A stretch of DNA of 64,000 nucleotides from Peltaster fructicola (taxonomy: Eukaryota; Ascomycota; Dothideomycetes), in contig CP051139.1 in assembly GCA_001592805.2 (NCBI GenBank), positions 2,728,001 through 2,792,000 of the forward strand. The letters run 5' to 3'. Both the position numbers and the translations under genes were made by a program. Below are positions 28,901 to 37,904 of this stretch, piece after piece; within the stretch, counting starts at the first letter, position 1; every line of letters starts with the position of its first letter. The notes under the pieces are model-generated. The model was given only the letters and a program-made list of their open reading frames with translations. It had not been told where the DNA came from and did not search any database.

Positions 28901-30364
28901 GAGCCTGGCTCGGGAAGGACTACACCACTACGCGCGTCAATCGGCTCGAACGCTGGAAGAAGTGTACAATATTTGCTCAGCCATGGTGCAGATCCAACGA
29001 CTACTCATAAGGACTGGATAGATACTCTCACCCTCGCGATGAAGAAGAACCTCACCGATTGTGTCCGCGCTCTGTTGTCTCTACCTGCAGTATCAGAGAA
29101 CTTTAATGGGGTCGATTGTGACTTGGACGCATTCCTGAGAGGATCGATGCATCCTACGCAGGGCAAACTTGGGCGAAAGTGGACATACCCAGCTAGAATC
29201 ATTAAGTCTGCTTGTGACGAAGCAAGTCTTCATCCTGATAGACACTACATCGACCTACTCATCGACTCTGGTATAGACCCGATGCGGGAAGGGGTCTGTC
29301 TCAGCGAAGTATTCAGCTTGGCACACGAGCGATCTGATCCCGCAATCCTGCGAGCATGGCTGCAGGCATTGGCAAAGCACCATATGCTTCGCATCGATTG
29401 TTGCAAACTGCCGGATCCGCTGCCCAAAGATTGCATGGCGCTATTGCATGTGTGGCTTGACTACCTACCATGCACACAGAAATTGTTCTTGGAAGCTTGC
29501 GTCCGTGGGTACAAGAGCATTGTCGAGATTGGTCTCGGCGATGTCAGCCCAAGGATGGAAGTCGATGGCTGCCCGGCTCTTCACTTTGCAGCTGCCTATG
29601 GCAGAGTGTCAGTAGTCAAGCTGCTCCTGAGACGGAGTGCTATCGAGGAGCATCAGCCTCGCAGCAGACAGAGGCGACAAGCTTGGGACCACTGTACATT
29701 TGGAAACCCGATTCGCACAGCCATCGAAGGTTGTGTACTACCCAAGCTCATCAAACTGAGATTGCTGAGTGAGGAAGGCAAGGTGTATGCCTCTCGGTTG
29801 GCAAGACAGCCATGGACAAAGATTATGCCAACTAGTGGACCGTTGCTTTCTTACAGCCATGTCCAGAACGCAGCGCATATCGTGGATATCCTCCTCAAGG
29901 CGGGCGTACCATTCGACCTCTCCGTCGGCCCACTCGGAAGTGCAGTCTCCATGATTGAAATCTGTAAGCTTGAGATGTACTTCGACGCATATATGCGCCA
30001 AGCTGGTGCAGGTCAGCGGGCACCTGATCGTGTGGAAGAGCTGGTCCCAACCGTGGCGGCAGAAGCTGAGAGCAACCTCGACGCAGAGGACTCCAACGCT
30101 CTCTGCGACCGATTGTGGACTGAGGTACTCGAAGCTCGCCCTGCTCAGGGCTGCACGACGAATATATTAGGACCGCTATCTGAGGCAGGGAGCACGTCCA
30201 GTCGTGACCCTAAACATGGGAAGCAGATTGTCAGCAGTGCGGAAAGCGGCAAGTCATCGTTCGTAACACTGAGCGGCAATACGCCTTCAGAAAGTGATGT
30301 CGTGGAAAGCGAGGCTGAAGGCGATAGCTTGTTGAGCTTGTCGGCTTCGCTTGAGGGCATGTGA
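22910..30364 (+). CDS. giant NACHT-ankyrin NLR-like receptor
   Basis: A single uninterrupted frame of 2,484 codons, starting MSAAYDPFPRLWEC. Residues 1-290 form an N-terminal region I cannot assign: helical to ~180, a Lys/Gly-rich stretch (188-214), and two Cys triplets (233-235, 247-249). A NACHT NTPase follows: Walker A GPIGCGKT (333-340), Walker B MILVVDAVDEL (439-449), sensor LVTSR (475-479). From ~770 come ankyrin repeats (ESALHLACRAGHT, ETPLVYASAAGHV), then a Ser/Arg-rich linker (1249-1284) and further diverged ankyrin repeats, with clear ones near 1860 (ITALHLACERGRR) and 2220 (PALHFAAAYGRVSVVKLLL). This is STAND/NLR architecture, used in fungi for nonself recognition and cell death. 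N-terminal effector type, ligand and location are unknown. No frameshift or internal stop, so probably functional. Confidence 0.92.
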   Translation: MSAAYDPFPRLWECTYNGLPLTDQVTLRSARSFRRNIAQIIIRWAEEQASEAAMLGERLYLSDGGTFVIAKDVLDKVSRFVRDIEQARHTWRHPQTEHVDEFLDYCLHIITGSSLGDSMGADNLVAVADLLRLFWLLETCRHNATITEKTHAEDAHNLTLLYKHVLLSRIALIISSLSPVPAWTLTSKNKGTKKPKGKGKGKNSKIKGKTKTPPAPSEDDSALSLLLEQIKSCCCRIPSVTGRSADCCCNISSPGLLYRPSNSQDEAFVDSDASITTPLSIWLGGNSAHNDTGLLQDRQYDYTTKKSVQWLYGMKTFEHWASVSRSALLHLHGPIGCGKTYAVVDIIRSLRATESDGPYVGFCFCNNFMTSRDKPTAQTVFSSMLDSFLKRSGESGKIHRAMLNYWSHIKARIGAQSSKRARLSDCLNVMLEMLHYGPMILVVDAVDELEAEEQDLLIRKLEHVTFEAKNVLKILVTSRGDAATCNALPMAYDLPTEHCPQLPHVRRYAQDQLSEIIKNTPPTLDDSYHLLEQEYVEMLSSHGSFLQTRLQMLLLQRDPIRNFEAQVQSMKSATSLVSTYMHIYGRILAQDEASVSVALATLCWLLYGGITNKAKLLRLVSMTTTRCDLSIKLLDQVCLGLISFVGSPSLVHGSALKFLRQQYRLAPSRVLPQLAMSCLEACSGSNNKMVPVEIYAYAVSNAAVLCGLADEYHDPALLSQLTHYLRYGLPNSKLGSEIAIVFPDLHTPLLVAASYGLITILETWQWSTDDLQVTTQYRESALHLACRAGHTAATSFLLRMGCDVNAKTDSNETPLVYASAAGHVQVCRMLLDHGLKLNWTDSTTLEAYKQSCHFGKEQVSLLLLQRTDGLTEALPQLWDITIDADSESLLASLLSYGTIALPIDTLLSNPANGSSRAHTPEVLTNKQCLSLAMHSSSYGYTLTTAWLLQRLIDVGYLDHVIDVLQNSVLAGYRYLYLAPMHSGLPYTGLASSAKVVRRVFALARSGHRSELLRALLQLSINPADSQNPTAVFRTAIACGDLETADVFRKAGECVYSNETNAFNVALRGCHPSNIFTALELYSRYDTHILGHDQSSGPLQPPHNAPVNDFERLLNELVSQASPPQIHSLSHCETGYHSVRSPTCVPVYTYMLSSGFVALPSRTPCPLEALLSKKPDHHLVACGTGNVTCPPPNGLDMHDLDASLNTPALPALDTFAQNAIIHGPPVLKPADQIDPLADLLTMYPIRAPDSQKSRKGRQSRRSSLSSSRTSSRSSSRSVSSDSSVATDDDILDEAISDMMALSPLESKHYRHSELPLAQLEVSDTLTQSQMNLEPVVMEDAFEVIFAAASNCHQILEEIITHREIFGLTDNLLRFALFEAVRAGHRDTVRLLLTKTAFHSDDTRSALAIATVHNHRLVVEDIIDYTLIPVAICIETMALSSRSERSYGFIKARQLVLQTPATLSATIWPHMLTKAAQCDSAHIVKFIIENYNLEAQSLISALHSACKAQRAAAISLLLSELAKVTDTVPIIRTTLEGFSQCSDVDSFMCLVAVAPVTVSDLIAKMLHEAIETRQCSRVQKIIGGRSITAGIDDTAFRTALFQAINGGQASICRVLLETGLEVNAPFISDTKSPLQAALEQLAKCANEQHCTSESIDQLNDIVRASFEHGARLSEDDASKYLGSTITIAAPDVVRSLLRLQPCVQLSHVLSALRRGSHIFGIVAMLLKKCRKIPPSSPCWDIITKEAVRLLRQKTYGRLSDDCVGDETDAEDSLKDDIKEGLLFAALYCLQQESVEEQSRELESGADNKADSGLLIIGDDIDATVMIDKDDCPVLLMHSVVAGEADAVATLIARDVNVDWKDPSGITALHLACERGRRSICRKLLRAGANSSCTDDAGRTPLSIARNAGDDYIITVLEKHGACAGPDKAAREASEESGLAKVRRLIQECDDKALRKVVKDETNRHCLGEILIFACKEGNISLIAKALEVGADVNYIAEDSEPGSGRTTPLRASIGSNAGRSVQYLLSHGADPTTTHKDWIDTLTLAMKKNLTDCVRALLSLPAVSENFNGVDCDLDAFLRGSMHPTQGKLGRKWTYPARIIKSACDEASLHPDRHYIDLLIDSGIDPMREGVCLSEVFSLAHERSDPAILRAWLQALAKHHMLRIDCCKLPDPLPKDCMALLHVWLDYLPCTQKLFLEACVRGYKSIVEIGLGDVSPRMEVDGCPALHFAAAYGRVSVVKLLLRRSAIEEHQPRSRQRRQAWDHCTFGNPIRTAIEGCVLPKLIKLRLLSEEGKVYASRLARQPWTKIMPTSGPLLSYSHVQNAAHIVDILLKAGVPFDLSVGPLGSAVSMIEICKLEMYFDAYMRQAGAGQRAPDRVEELVPTVAAEAESNLDAEDSNALCDRLWTEVLEARPAQGCTTNILGPLSEAGSTSSRDPKHGKQIVSSAESGKSSFVTLSGNTPSESDVVESEAEGDSLLSLSASLEGM

Positions 30365-31143
30365 GTGCGATCTCGGTATATCTCTATTATTTCGGGCAGC
30401 TGGTGCTGGGTATACTGAAGAGGCTGTATCTCTATGGATAACGACCGCTATGAGAGATCTTCGATGAGCATCAGTTTCCTTTCGATGGTTGGTAGCAGAT
30501 GTCTGCATATGCAATGCACATGGCGTCAAATTGACTTCGGTCGGTCCTCATTCGTGGTGGTTCCAAAGCATCAGCGGTCGATAGTGCTGTTCCTGATATT
30601 GGTAGATGAACGAGGGACTCGGTCAGGCTGAGCTTATTGCCGAGTCTAAGCTTGAGAACAGAGCTGTTTCGGAAGGAAGGTCATCTTTGCCCGATGTATG
30701 GGCAAGATTTCGATCGCGGAGGATGATGCAGCCCGCGCAGGTAATCTTCAAGTACTGGCGCATTCCCGCGCGCGCCCACTGGGATCGCGAGACGTGTGTC
30801 GCAGCAGCGAGCAGGGATGTAAAGTTGGCCTGCTGCCGTGTTGTCTAGGTCAGGCGTAAGGAATAGAGGAAAAAAGTCATCCTGGGCTAAAACAAGCAAG
30901 CGACTTGTGTGTGCCTTCCTGCTGCTGCTCCAGCTTCAGTGATTGTGTTTCTCAACCTCACTTCATGTCCAATTCTCATACCTTTTGACCACATAGTCCT
31001 TGCTCAATCTGCACGCGCTTTGGACGAGATCATCTATGATGGGCAACAAGCAATTACTGCTATCGTGATTCACTAAGCTGGTGGTTTTCTTTGCCGATCG
31101 ACGAAACCCCAGAGAAAGCGAAGCTCTACCAAAAGATATCCTC
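30365..31143. other. intergenic region upstream of SSK1
   Basis: About 780 bases with only short overlapping frames. The right end is rich in CT before the SSK1 start and likely holds its promoter and leader. A 5' exon of SSK1 here cannot be ruled out. Confidence 0.45.
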
Positions 31144-33480
31144 ATGCCTCTAGGCCTCAAGCTACCACCTTTGTTTGCCCGGTCGAAAACAGCATACAGC
31201 TCAACATCCTCAGAGCACGAGTCAGCTGCCACCACTGCTGCAAGCTCGACCTTCCTCACCAATTCTTCCTTTACCGACCTCAGAAAGAGCACGTCGATCC
31301 TTCACAAACGGCGAGGACGATCGAAAGTCAGCTCAGATCGCGTTGCGGACGATCATTCGAACAGTCCTCCTCCGACCGCTGCCGCATTTGGAGCTGACAG
31401 CACACTACTTGGAAGTGTTGGCGAAGAGAAGGAGGATGATGGCATAAACACGATTGCACCTACACTCATATTGCATGAAGCGACTCCGCCTGCCACCGAT
31501 ACCGAACTTCCTACACGTCACACAATTCCTCGCAGTCCTCTCGGTCCGACTGCGTCTAGTCGGCCACGCTCATCGGACGGCTTGTCAATCCAGGATAGTG
31601 TCGCTGGAAGATCAAGCAACGCTTCTCCAAAACACGTTTCTCGCAGGCCAAGCATTGTCGATAGTGCCAATGCAACAGTGCTACAACACAAGCCAAAAAT
31701 GCCTCGAAAGATATGGGTCAAGCGACCCGGCGCCTCCGCGACGCTTGTACAGGTGCGCGAGGATGATCTTGTGGACGATGTAAGAGAAATGATTCTGCGG
31801 AAGTATGCAAACTCGTTGGGAAGGACATTCGATGCACCGGATATGACATTGAAGATCATCGCACGCAGTGAGCTTGCAGTCGCTCGTTTGGAGAGGACTT
31901 TAGGACCCGAGGAAGACATATGCCATACAATTGACATGGCTTACCCCGGCGGGCAAACGGTGGAGGAGGCATTGCTAATCGATGTTCCTGTTCGAAGGAC
32001 ACCAAAGCCATCCCCACGAGCATTCCAGCATGCAGGCTACCACGCCATGGACGACTACAGGCCTGCAGAGTCAGGTACTGATTATTTCCAGCATATGCCG
32101 GTCCTCCAACCCATGCTACCTGGTACGGCCAGTAATCTCGTCAATCAACATCATCAATCTGGCTCTGGACAGGATCAGTATCGATCCATGGCTGTCTTGA
32201 CCACTGGACAGTTACCACCAATACCATCACCCGGCTCAACTCGAAAGTATCGCGAGCACAGGCCAAAGATTGGACGAACACACACTTCCTCGCCCACTAT
32301 CGTTCAGCATAGTTCAGTAGCAGGCATGCCACTCACCAGCATCCCTGCGAATATGGTCCTTCATAGGTCATCGAATCGTCCGCGCGTAGAATCTTCTGCC
32401 TCGGACACGCAACATAACATGAGTGGCATTCTACCACAACCCTCAGCACTTCCCACACCTCCTATCCCAGAAGCACCTCCTCTCATCAAAGGACCAGGCT
32501 CAACACCTCCTACTCCATCGACCGCTGTATCCATGCCAAAAGGATCTGCTCGGCCACGTAAGACTCGAAAGCCCACACCTGACAAACCCTCAAGCAGATT
32601 ACGCAAAGATAGGCGTGGATCGCACGAGTCGCCGGCACAGGTGACACTACCTGGCATCTCAAACATGCTCGAAGGTATAGTCCCACCAATCAACGTCCTG
32701 CTCGTGGAGGACAATATCATCAATCTCAAAGTTCTGCAGACGCTCATGAAGCGTCTTAAGGTGCGCTGGGAGTCTGCCATGAATGGAAAGATTGCCGTCG
32801 ATAAGTGGCGCAAGGGAGGATACCATCTTATCCTAATGGACATCCAGATGCCTGTCATGAACGGTTTACAAGCCACGAAGGAGATTCGACGACTTGAAAA
32901 GGTCAATGGCATTGGTGTCTTCAGCAGCAGTGCTCCATCAAGCCCTGAAGAGACACGAACTCGGCAGGGAGGATACATGGAAAGTGCTGAAGCAGATAAT
33001 GGAAGTGCCGAACACAACGGCACCGAGACTGCAAAGCATGACTCAGCAGCGGACAAGCTGGTCATCTCAGAGTCGACATTCAAGTCACCTATCATTATAG
33101 TCGCCCTTACAGCATCGTCGCTGCAGTCCGATCGTCACGAAGCACTCACAGCTGGCTGCAACGACTTCTTGACAAAGCCTGTCCACCTGCCATGGCTGGA
33201 GCGTAAGGTCAAGGAATGGGGCTGCATGCAAGCACTCATCGACTTTGACGGCTGGAAGAGATGGCGAGACATTAATGAAAAGGAGGAGGCTGGAAAAAGC
33301 GAAATTCAAAGGGCTAAAGAGCGTGAACAGGATGGTGCCCAGAAGCAAAGGTCTGACAAGCAGGCTGCAGTAAAGAAGGCGTATGAAGACAAGAAGGTGG
33401 AAGAAGAAACTCGGAAGAAGGCTGCTTATCGTGCTAGCATGGAAGGCTCTGGTGTCAATGGACTTGTGAATGGCCATTGA
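31144..33480 (+). CDS. SSK1: Ssk1-type response regulator of the HOG stress pathway
   Basis: A 778-residue intronless protein. Residues 1-510 are mostly disordered, Ser/Pro-rich, with one ordered block (KIWVKRPGASATLVQVREDDLVDDVREMIL, about 190-290) typical of fungal Ssk1. The receiver domain starts near 515: NVLLVEDNIINLKVL holds the acidic pair, Asp566 in LILMDIQMPVMNG is the phosphoacceptor, then LTASS and LTKPVHL with the conserved Lys. An insert of about 55 Ser/Glu-rich residues separates strand 3 from VALTA, as in other Ssk1 proteins. The tail is a charged helix. Ssk1 receives phosphate through a histidine phosphotransferase and, unphosphorylated, activates the Ssk2-type MAPKKK. The ATG used is the first in frame; the frame is open 21 codons upstream without ATG. 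Confidence 0.92.
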   Translation: MPLGLKLPPLFARSKTAYSSTSSEHESAATTAASSTFLTNSSFTDLRKSTSILHKRRGRSKVSSDRVADDHSNSPPPTAAAFGADSTLLGSVGEEKEDDGINTIAPTLILHEATPPATDTELPTRHTIPRSPLGPTASSRPRSSDGLSIQDSVAGRSSNASPKHVSRRPSIVDSANATVLQHKPKMPRKIWVKRPGASATLVQVREDDLVDDVREMILRKYANSLGRTFDAPDMTLKIIARSELAVARLERTLGPEEDICHTIDMAYPGGQTVEEALLIDVPVRRTPKPSPRAFQHAGYHAMDDYRPAESGTDYFQHMPVLQPMLPGTASNLVNQHHQSGSGQDQYRSMAVLTTGQLPPIPSPGSTRKYREHRPKIGRTHTSSPTIVQHSSVAGMPLTSIPANMVLHRSSNRPRVESSASDTQHNMSGILPQPSALPTPPIPEAPPLIKGPGSTPPTPSTAVSMPKGSARPRKTRKPTPDKPSSRLRKDRRGSHESPAQVTLPGISNMLEGIVPPINVLLVEDNIINLKVLQTLMKRLKVRWESAMNGKIAVDKWRKGGYHLILMDIQMPVMNGLQATKEIRRLEKVNGIGVFSSSAPSSPEETRTRQGGYMESAEADNGSAEHNGTETAKHDSAADKLVISESTFKSPIIIVALTASSLQSDRHEALTAGCNDFLTKPVHLPWLERKVKEWGCMQALIDFDGWKRWRDINEKEEAGKSEIQRAKEREQDGAQKQRSDKQAAVKKAYEDKKVEEETRKKAAYRASMEGSGVNGLVNGH

Positions 33481-33814
33481 GCTCTGAGTGTAGTAGTCAA
33501 GAGTGTTGTATCACATCGTGGTTGAAAATCCTTCAGATGCTGTATCAAATCCATGCATAGTCAACCACCACCAAACACATTGAGATGTCATGAGTTTCAT
33601 ACTGAGTCGTCTATAGAGACGGAAGATAATCATAGACGCACTCCAAACGCCTTGCTTTCCCAAGAAGACCTCCGCCGTGCAGCATAGCACAGCATTCGAG
33701 ATGTGTGAATTTTTCGCAGAGCAATGGCTCCGTCGTGCTGGCATATCCATGATTCGAGAGAGGAGCACATCACGCCTAACGTGGACACAGACGATTAGTC
33801 ATGCAGCCGAGCGT
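33481..33814. other. convergent 3' flanks of SSK1 and TAF14
   Basis: About 330 bases between two converging stop codons. An 85-codon minus-strand frame has no motif. No gene supported. Confidence 0.5.
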
Positions 33815-34991
33815 CTAGGCGACTGAAGACATATCAACGCGTGCGGATGTAAAGTCCCACAACATCTTGATGAGTGGGTCCGGGAGCGTGTATAGATCGA
33901 CGTGGAACTCGCCATCTGTCGCCAAGTCAGTAAAGCTCAAAGAACGGTGCGTTAGCAATACGTACTCTCGACGTCGTTCTTGGTGTATGTGTCGTCCGTC
34001 TTGTTGTCGTGTATGATCTGCACGACCTGGAGCAGATCCTCCTCACCAAGCTGAGGAAGGGCCTCTGCGAGCTTTTCCATGTCAACGTTCTTGCTTGTAG
34101 CCTTACGCGACTTCTTCTCTTTCGATGCACTGGAGCTGGCTGCGGCACCATTGACAGTGTCGCCGACTGTACCACTTTCTCGAAGGGCCGCCAGGAGATC
34201 TGGCTTTGGGTTGCGGAATGTGACAACATGGGTGCTCTCGTATCGCTCCTGTTGGAAGTTCAAATCGTGCTGGAGTGTCTGATCCGCGCCCTTTGGAGCA
34301 CCAACTGGTGTCAAGACGATGTTCATGTCGAACTCTCCCCATCCCTTCTCAGTGATCTTGAACGGTGGTGACTTGAAGGTCTGACGCATTCGCTTGGGAC
34401 CGAAGGATTCGTGAAGGACGTATGTGCATTTCTCGTAGCAGCTGGCTGTGATGTCTTCGCCATCTGGGCCGACGAGGTATACTGAGATGTCCCAGCTGCG
34501 CATAGGGAAGCCTTCAACCTCTGGAGGATCATCACTGTATCTTGTCAGTCTGGGAGTCTAGATGCAACTATCTGCACTTACATGATACGCTGCTGGGTGA
34601 CCAGCTTCACAGTGCGCTTGATCTGTGAGCACGTCAGTAAAGTGTGCGCTAGATCGCGAGACGCGAATGCGCCAGCGTACATCAGGCATGTTGTGGTGTT
34701 GCTCGCCGCTCTGAAGTGGTCGAAAAGGTTGCAAGGATGGGATGTATGATCAGAGATGCGCGTGAAAGATCGAAAAGAACGAGGAGCGCTCGTATACTGG
34801 TACGCAAGATGAATGTGCAAGGACGTGGTGCAGAGACGCAGCTATAATCTCAAAGTGCTTTGATTTTGTGGCGCATGCGAGAGTGAGTTGTGGGGGAGAT
34901 GAGGCTGAAGACTGTGGCTGTCACCAACAATCGCAGTGCTTCTGTGAGGAGGAATAGCAGTACTTACACCACTTGCTTTCTTCGGTGGCAT
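33815..34991 (-). CDS. TAF14: YEATS-domain transcription factor subunit Taf14
   Basis: Four exons (34991-34968, 34622-34582, 34534-33966, 33915-33815) give 244 residues. Exon 1 encodes only MPPKKASG and is followed by a 345-base intron; the others are 47 and 50 bases. The YEATS domain covers about residues 10-150: VKLVTQQRI, FPMRSWDISVYLVGPDG, YVLHESFG, FKSPPFKITEKGWGEFDM (aromatic cage region) and DLNFQQERYESTHVV. The C-terminal domain (LLQVVQIIHDNKTDD, then GEFHVDLYTLPDPLIKMLWDF after the last splice) is the ET-like module unique to Taf14, which separates it from Yaf9. Taf14 reads acylated histone H3 Lys9 and is shared by TFIID, TFIIF, SWI/SNF, INO80 and NuA3. A TATATAA lies 41 bases before the ATG. 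Confidence 0.93.
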
Positions 34992-35370
34992 ATCCTATGG
35001 TGACTGGTGTGGCTGTAGGTCGATCAAAGTGTTATATAGAACGATCGTATGTTGTCAATTGGAAGAGGAGAAGTACTATAACTCTGGTCGGAGGTTTGGA
35101 AGGGTTACTTGATGCTATATATGTGGTGATGAGTGAATGCTTGTGATGCAGTGAATGCGAATTCACTTGCTATTTGCTCCACTTGTTGAGTATGCATGTG
35201 CCAAATAGTCGGACAGCGTTCAGGTGAAGTAGCAAGCACCCTTGAGTTGAAGTGGAACGCTCAAATATGCTTTCATTGCCTCAGGCTTGTTCGTATCTGA
35301 GACGTTTACCAGGTGGAGCGTGCAGGTGTAGTGTATTGATTGGGGTATGGTGTGTACTCTGGTGGTCCGT
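34992..35370. other. intergenic region, TAF14 promoter
   Basis: About 380 bases between two leftward genes. It holds a TATATAA on the minus strand at 35038-35032, a plausible TATA box for TAF14, and the 3' flank of YRB1. Confidence 0.5.
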
Positions 35371-36110
35371 CTAGGCATCCTTTGAGAAGAGGGCCTCGTT
35401 CTCCTGCTGTGCCTTGATGAATGCCTCTTTGAACAGGTTCGCGTTCTCTGAGTTGCCAAACCGAATGGCGAGTGTCTGAGCTTCAGGCTCGCCCTCTGAA
35501 ACATCTGCTGCTGCGTTCCACACCCAGCTTCGATCACTGCCAACATTTGGCGACAGCTTCATGTCTGGCACGACTGTCCTTTCGTTAGCACCAATCGAAG
35601 ACCCGAACCGCAGCACTACCTACCATAGTGGTTTGCGCAGACCTTCAAAGTCTTGTCTCGTCGCATCACCAATCGAGTCTTGCCGTTCTCCTTGTGCTTC
35701 AAGAGACGCACATCACCTGTTCCTCGCTCTTTCCACTCCCTGCTGTCGCGATCGAACTTGAAAAGCTTGGCACGCATCTTGAAAGTCTGCTCTTCCAGCT
35801 CTTCGTTCGTCTTGGTGTCGACCTTCTCGGTCAAATGGACGACAGGCTCGAAGTGTACATCGGCTTCTTCCTCTTCTGCCTTCTCGTCATCGTCTGCAGC
35901 TTCGGCGGCTTCCTTGTCCTTCTGGGCCTTTGCGCTGCCTGAACGATCGTTGTCTTCCTCCTCGACGTCCTTCTTGGTCTCCTTCTTGCCTCCGCCGAAC
36001 ATGGAGAAGACGTTCTCCTTGGCTGCTGTTGCTGTCTCGGCAGCGGTGTTGGCGGCCGACGTCACAGCATCCTTGACCTGCGTGGTAGCATCCTTAGATT
36101 CTGTTGCCAT
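35371..36110 (-). CDS. YRB1: Ran-binding protein RanBP1/Yrb1
   Basis: Two exons (36110-35624, 35573-35371) give 229 residues. The 50-base intron has GTAGGT, a GCTAACG branch site and a GACAG acceptor. Residues 1-90 are acidic and disordered. The Ran-binding domain (about 92-225) carries [61 protein letters not shown], and across the splice [12 protein letters not shown], then [13 protein letters not shown] and [19 protein letters not shown]. These are the family hallmarks. RanBP1 binds Ran-GTP, stimulates RanGAP and releases Ran from export receptors in the cytoplasm. The C-terminus is short. A CAGCAG-type triplet run (four units on the minus strand) sits in the leader just before the ATG. 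Confidence 0.95.
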
Positions 36111-37904
36111 GATGCTGCTGCTGCTGCTATCGATGGGAGTCTCTATAGTTCGATGATTGTCGAGAGGGAGAACTGGGTTGTGCTTGTCGACAAACTGTTG
36201 TGCTCACGATTGTCTTTGCTCTGGATATTCGAATTTTGGTTTGATGTGGTGCATCCAAACACTCTCAGTGGGGCAGTCGAAACCCCTGGCGCTTGGACCA
36301 TTCTATTGTTGTTAGCAGTGCTTATGAACAGGCAGCAATTCCACTGCTGCCTCTTCTCAGTGACTGCCAATGGCTGCGTCATGGGCTCCTAGAAGACGCT
36401 GGACACCTGAGAGATCTCGAGAGCTGGACCTCATAGGCCTTATGGATCGAGCAGTATCGGTCGTGCCACACATGGCTTTGCTCACAGCCATGCACGGTAC
36501 AGAGCGATCCTTGAAGCAGGTCCTCATCGCAGTGCCACAGAATGCGGCACAATATACCACGCCAGGGATGACAAGCTATCGCCGCTTACATTCACCATTT
36601 TCGACAGTATGGGTGTCTGCGTTATGCATATAGATGGCTGAAAGCCATGCTGATCGCCTGGGTTGATCTTGCACCTCTTCAGCGAGCCCTGCCATAGCAT
36701 GACAAACATTGAGATGACTGGTAAGGGACGTCGAGATCATATTACTGATACTATGATCTATGCTTCATAATCGACGCGTTCGTTCAGTTTCAGGCTCCAG
36801 CATCATTCGAGCAATAGGCCTGGCATGAGGATGAGCTTACTATGCAATCCCCGAGCGGCAGAGTCCGACAGCGATATCACGATAAGATAGTTAGGTTGTC
36901 TCTCGGTCCATCCACAACAGCAACACAGATGTACACTTGTTTGACGAACAAAGCACTGGCTCTCCTGAGCCATGCCCCGGTATGCCCAAGAGCATCTCGT
37001 CCCTGCTGCCACGCAGGAGAAGGTGAAACTTAGGCAAGCGTTGAGCCATGATCCTGCCGCTTCGGCGTCGAAATACCGTGGGACCACTCGGCACATAATC
37101 GGCCTCAGTCCATGGCACCAAACGAGTGTAGATGCCAAAGGCCGATGGGTCTGGGACCACCTGGATCCTGGTTGGAGGCCCCCAATTTCTGAGCAATGTT
37201 GAGGACACCGCAATCATTCGGTAGGTGACACGCGGCTGTTCTCCGTATTCACATGCCATGCGCTATGGTCGGGATCGACATCCTGGCAACCGTTGAAGCA
37301 AGCTTGATCTGCAGTGTTTCCGTGTTTCAACTTTGTGCATTTGGTCAAGATACACCTAAATATTGCCTCCACGATGACGCCGAACAAGCAAGATAGACAA
37401 GAATACGAGTCAGAATCGGACGCTGATATTCACGGGTTCGTCAGTATCAATGGGCGACGGCGTGTGTGGCAAGTCCTGGTCTCTTTGCAAACTGCTTGGT
37501 TCTTGTTCGTCGACTAAATCCTGGCTTCATTTCATTAGCGTTGACTGGAGATCCGAACGGCACGGTGGGAACGTGTCGTCGTAAGCATCAGCTCCTTCTC
37601 AATGATCCTGCTCATGCTCATGAATGTCCAGGCCTTCATTCATGCTTGCCATCCGGTGTCCAACTTCAGTTCCTGCAGCGATTGTACATTGAGGTGGATT
37701 CGAGTTGACTTTCCTCAAACCTAAAGAGTTCACCAGGAAACCAGGCACAATAACAACCAAGGCTCCACCGACTCCTGCAGCACGATCACAGAACCAGAAA
37801 CCGATCATCTACGTCTTTCAGAGAGTACATCACAGCTTCTCATATAAGAACGACATCACACATTCCAGCACCTTTCCAGTGGTAACTCCGTCACTACCGA
37901 CGCC
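36111..37904. other. 1.8-kb gene-free stretch
   Basis: No gene is supported. Frames of 60-136 codons occur on both strands. The most protein-like is 36972-37202 (+), which ends in VWDHLDPGWRPPISEQC, and a 47-residue piece from 37374 (MTPNKQDRQEYESESDADIHGF), but neither has a recognised family, intron signals that join them, or a domain. They may be remnants or noise. The right end carries a TATA box for the next gene. Confidence 0.4.
37842..37849 (+). promoter_or_regulatory. TATA box of the Kre1-like gene
   Basis: ATATAAGA, 56-63 bases before the ATG at 37905, at a distance typical for ascomycete TATA promoters. Confidence 0.45.

Noticed and set aside
22403-30364. isochorismatase-fold hydrolase plus NLR-like gene as a two-gene immune module
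   Set aside because: Separate promoters, a 507-base gap and no known pairing; the enzyme is a common housekeeping-type hydrolase. Only conserved synteny would revive the idea.
32361-33095. 244-codon minus-strand open frame inside SSK1
   Set aside because: It overlaps the receiver domain coding sequence in antisense and has no domain; a shadow of the real gene.
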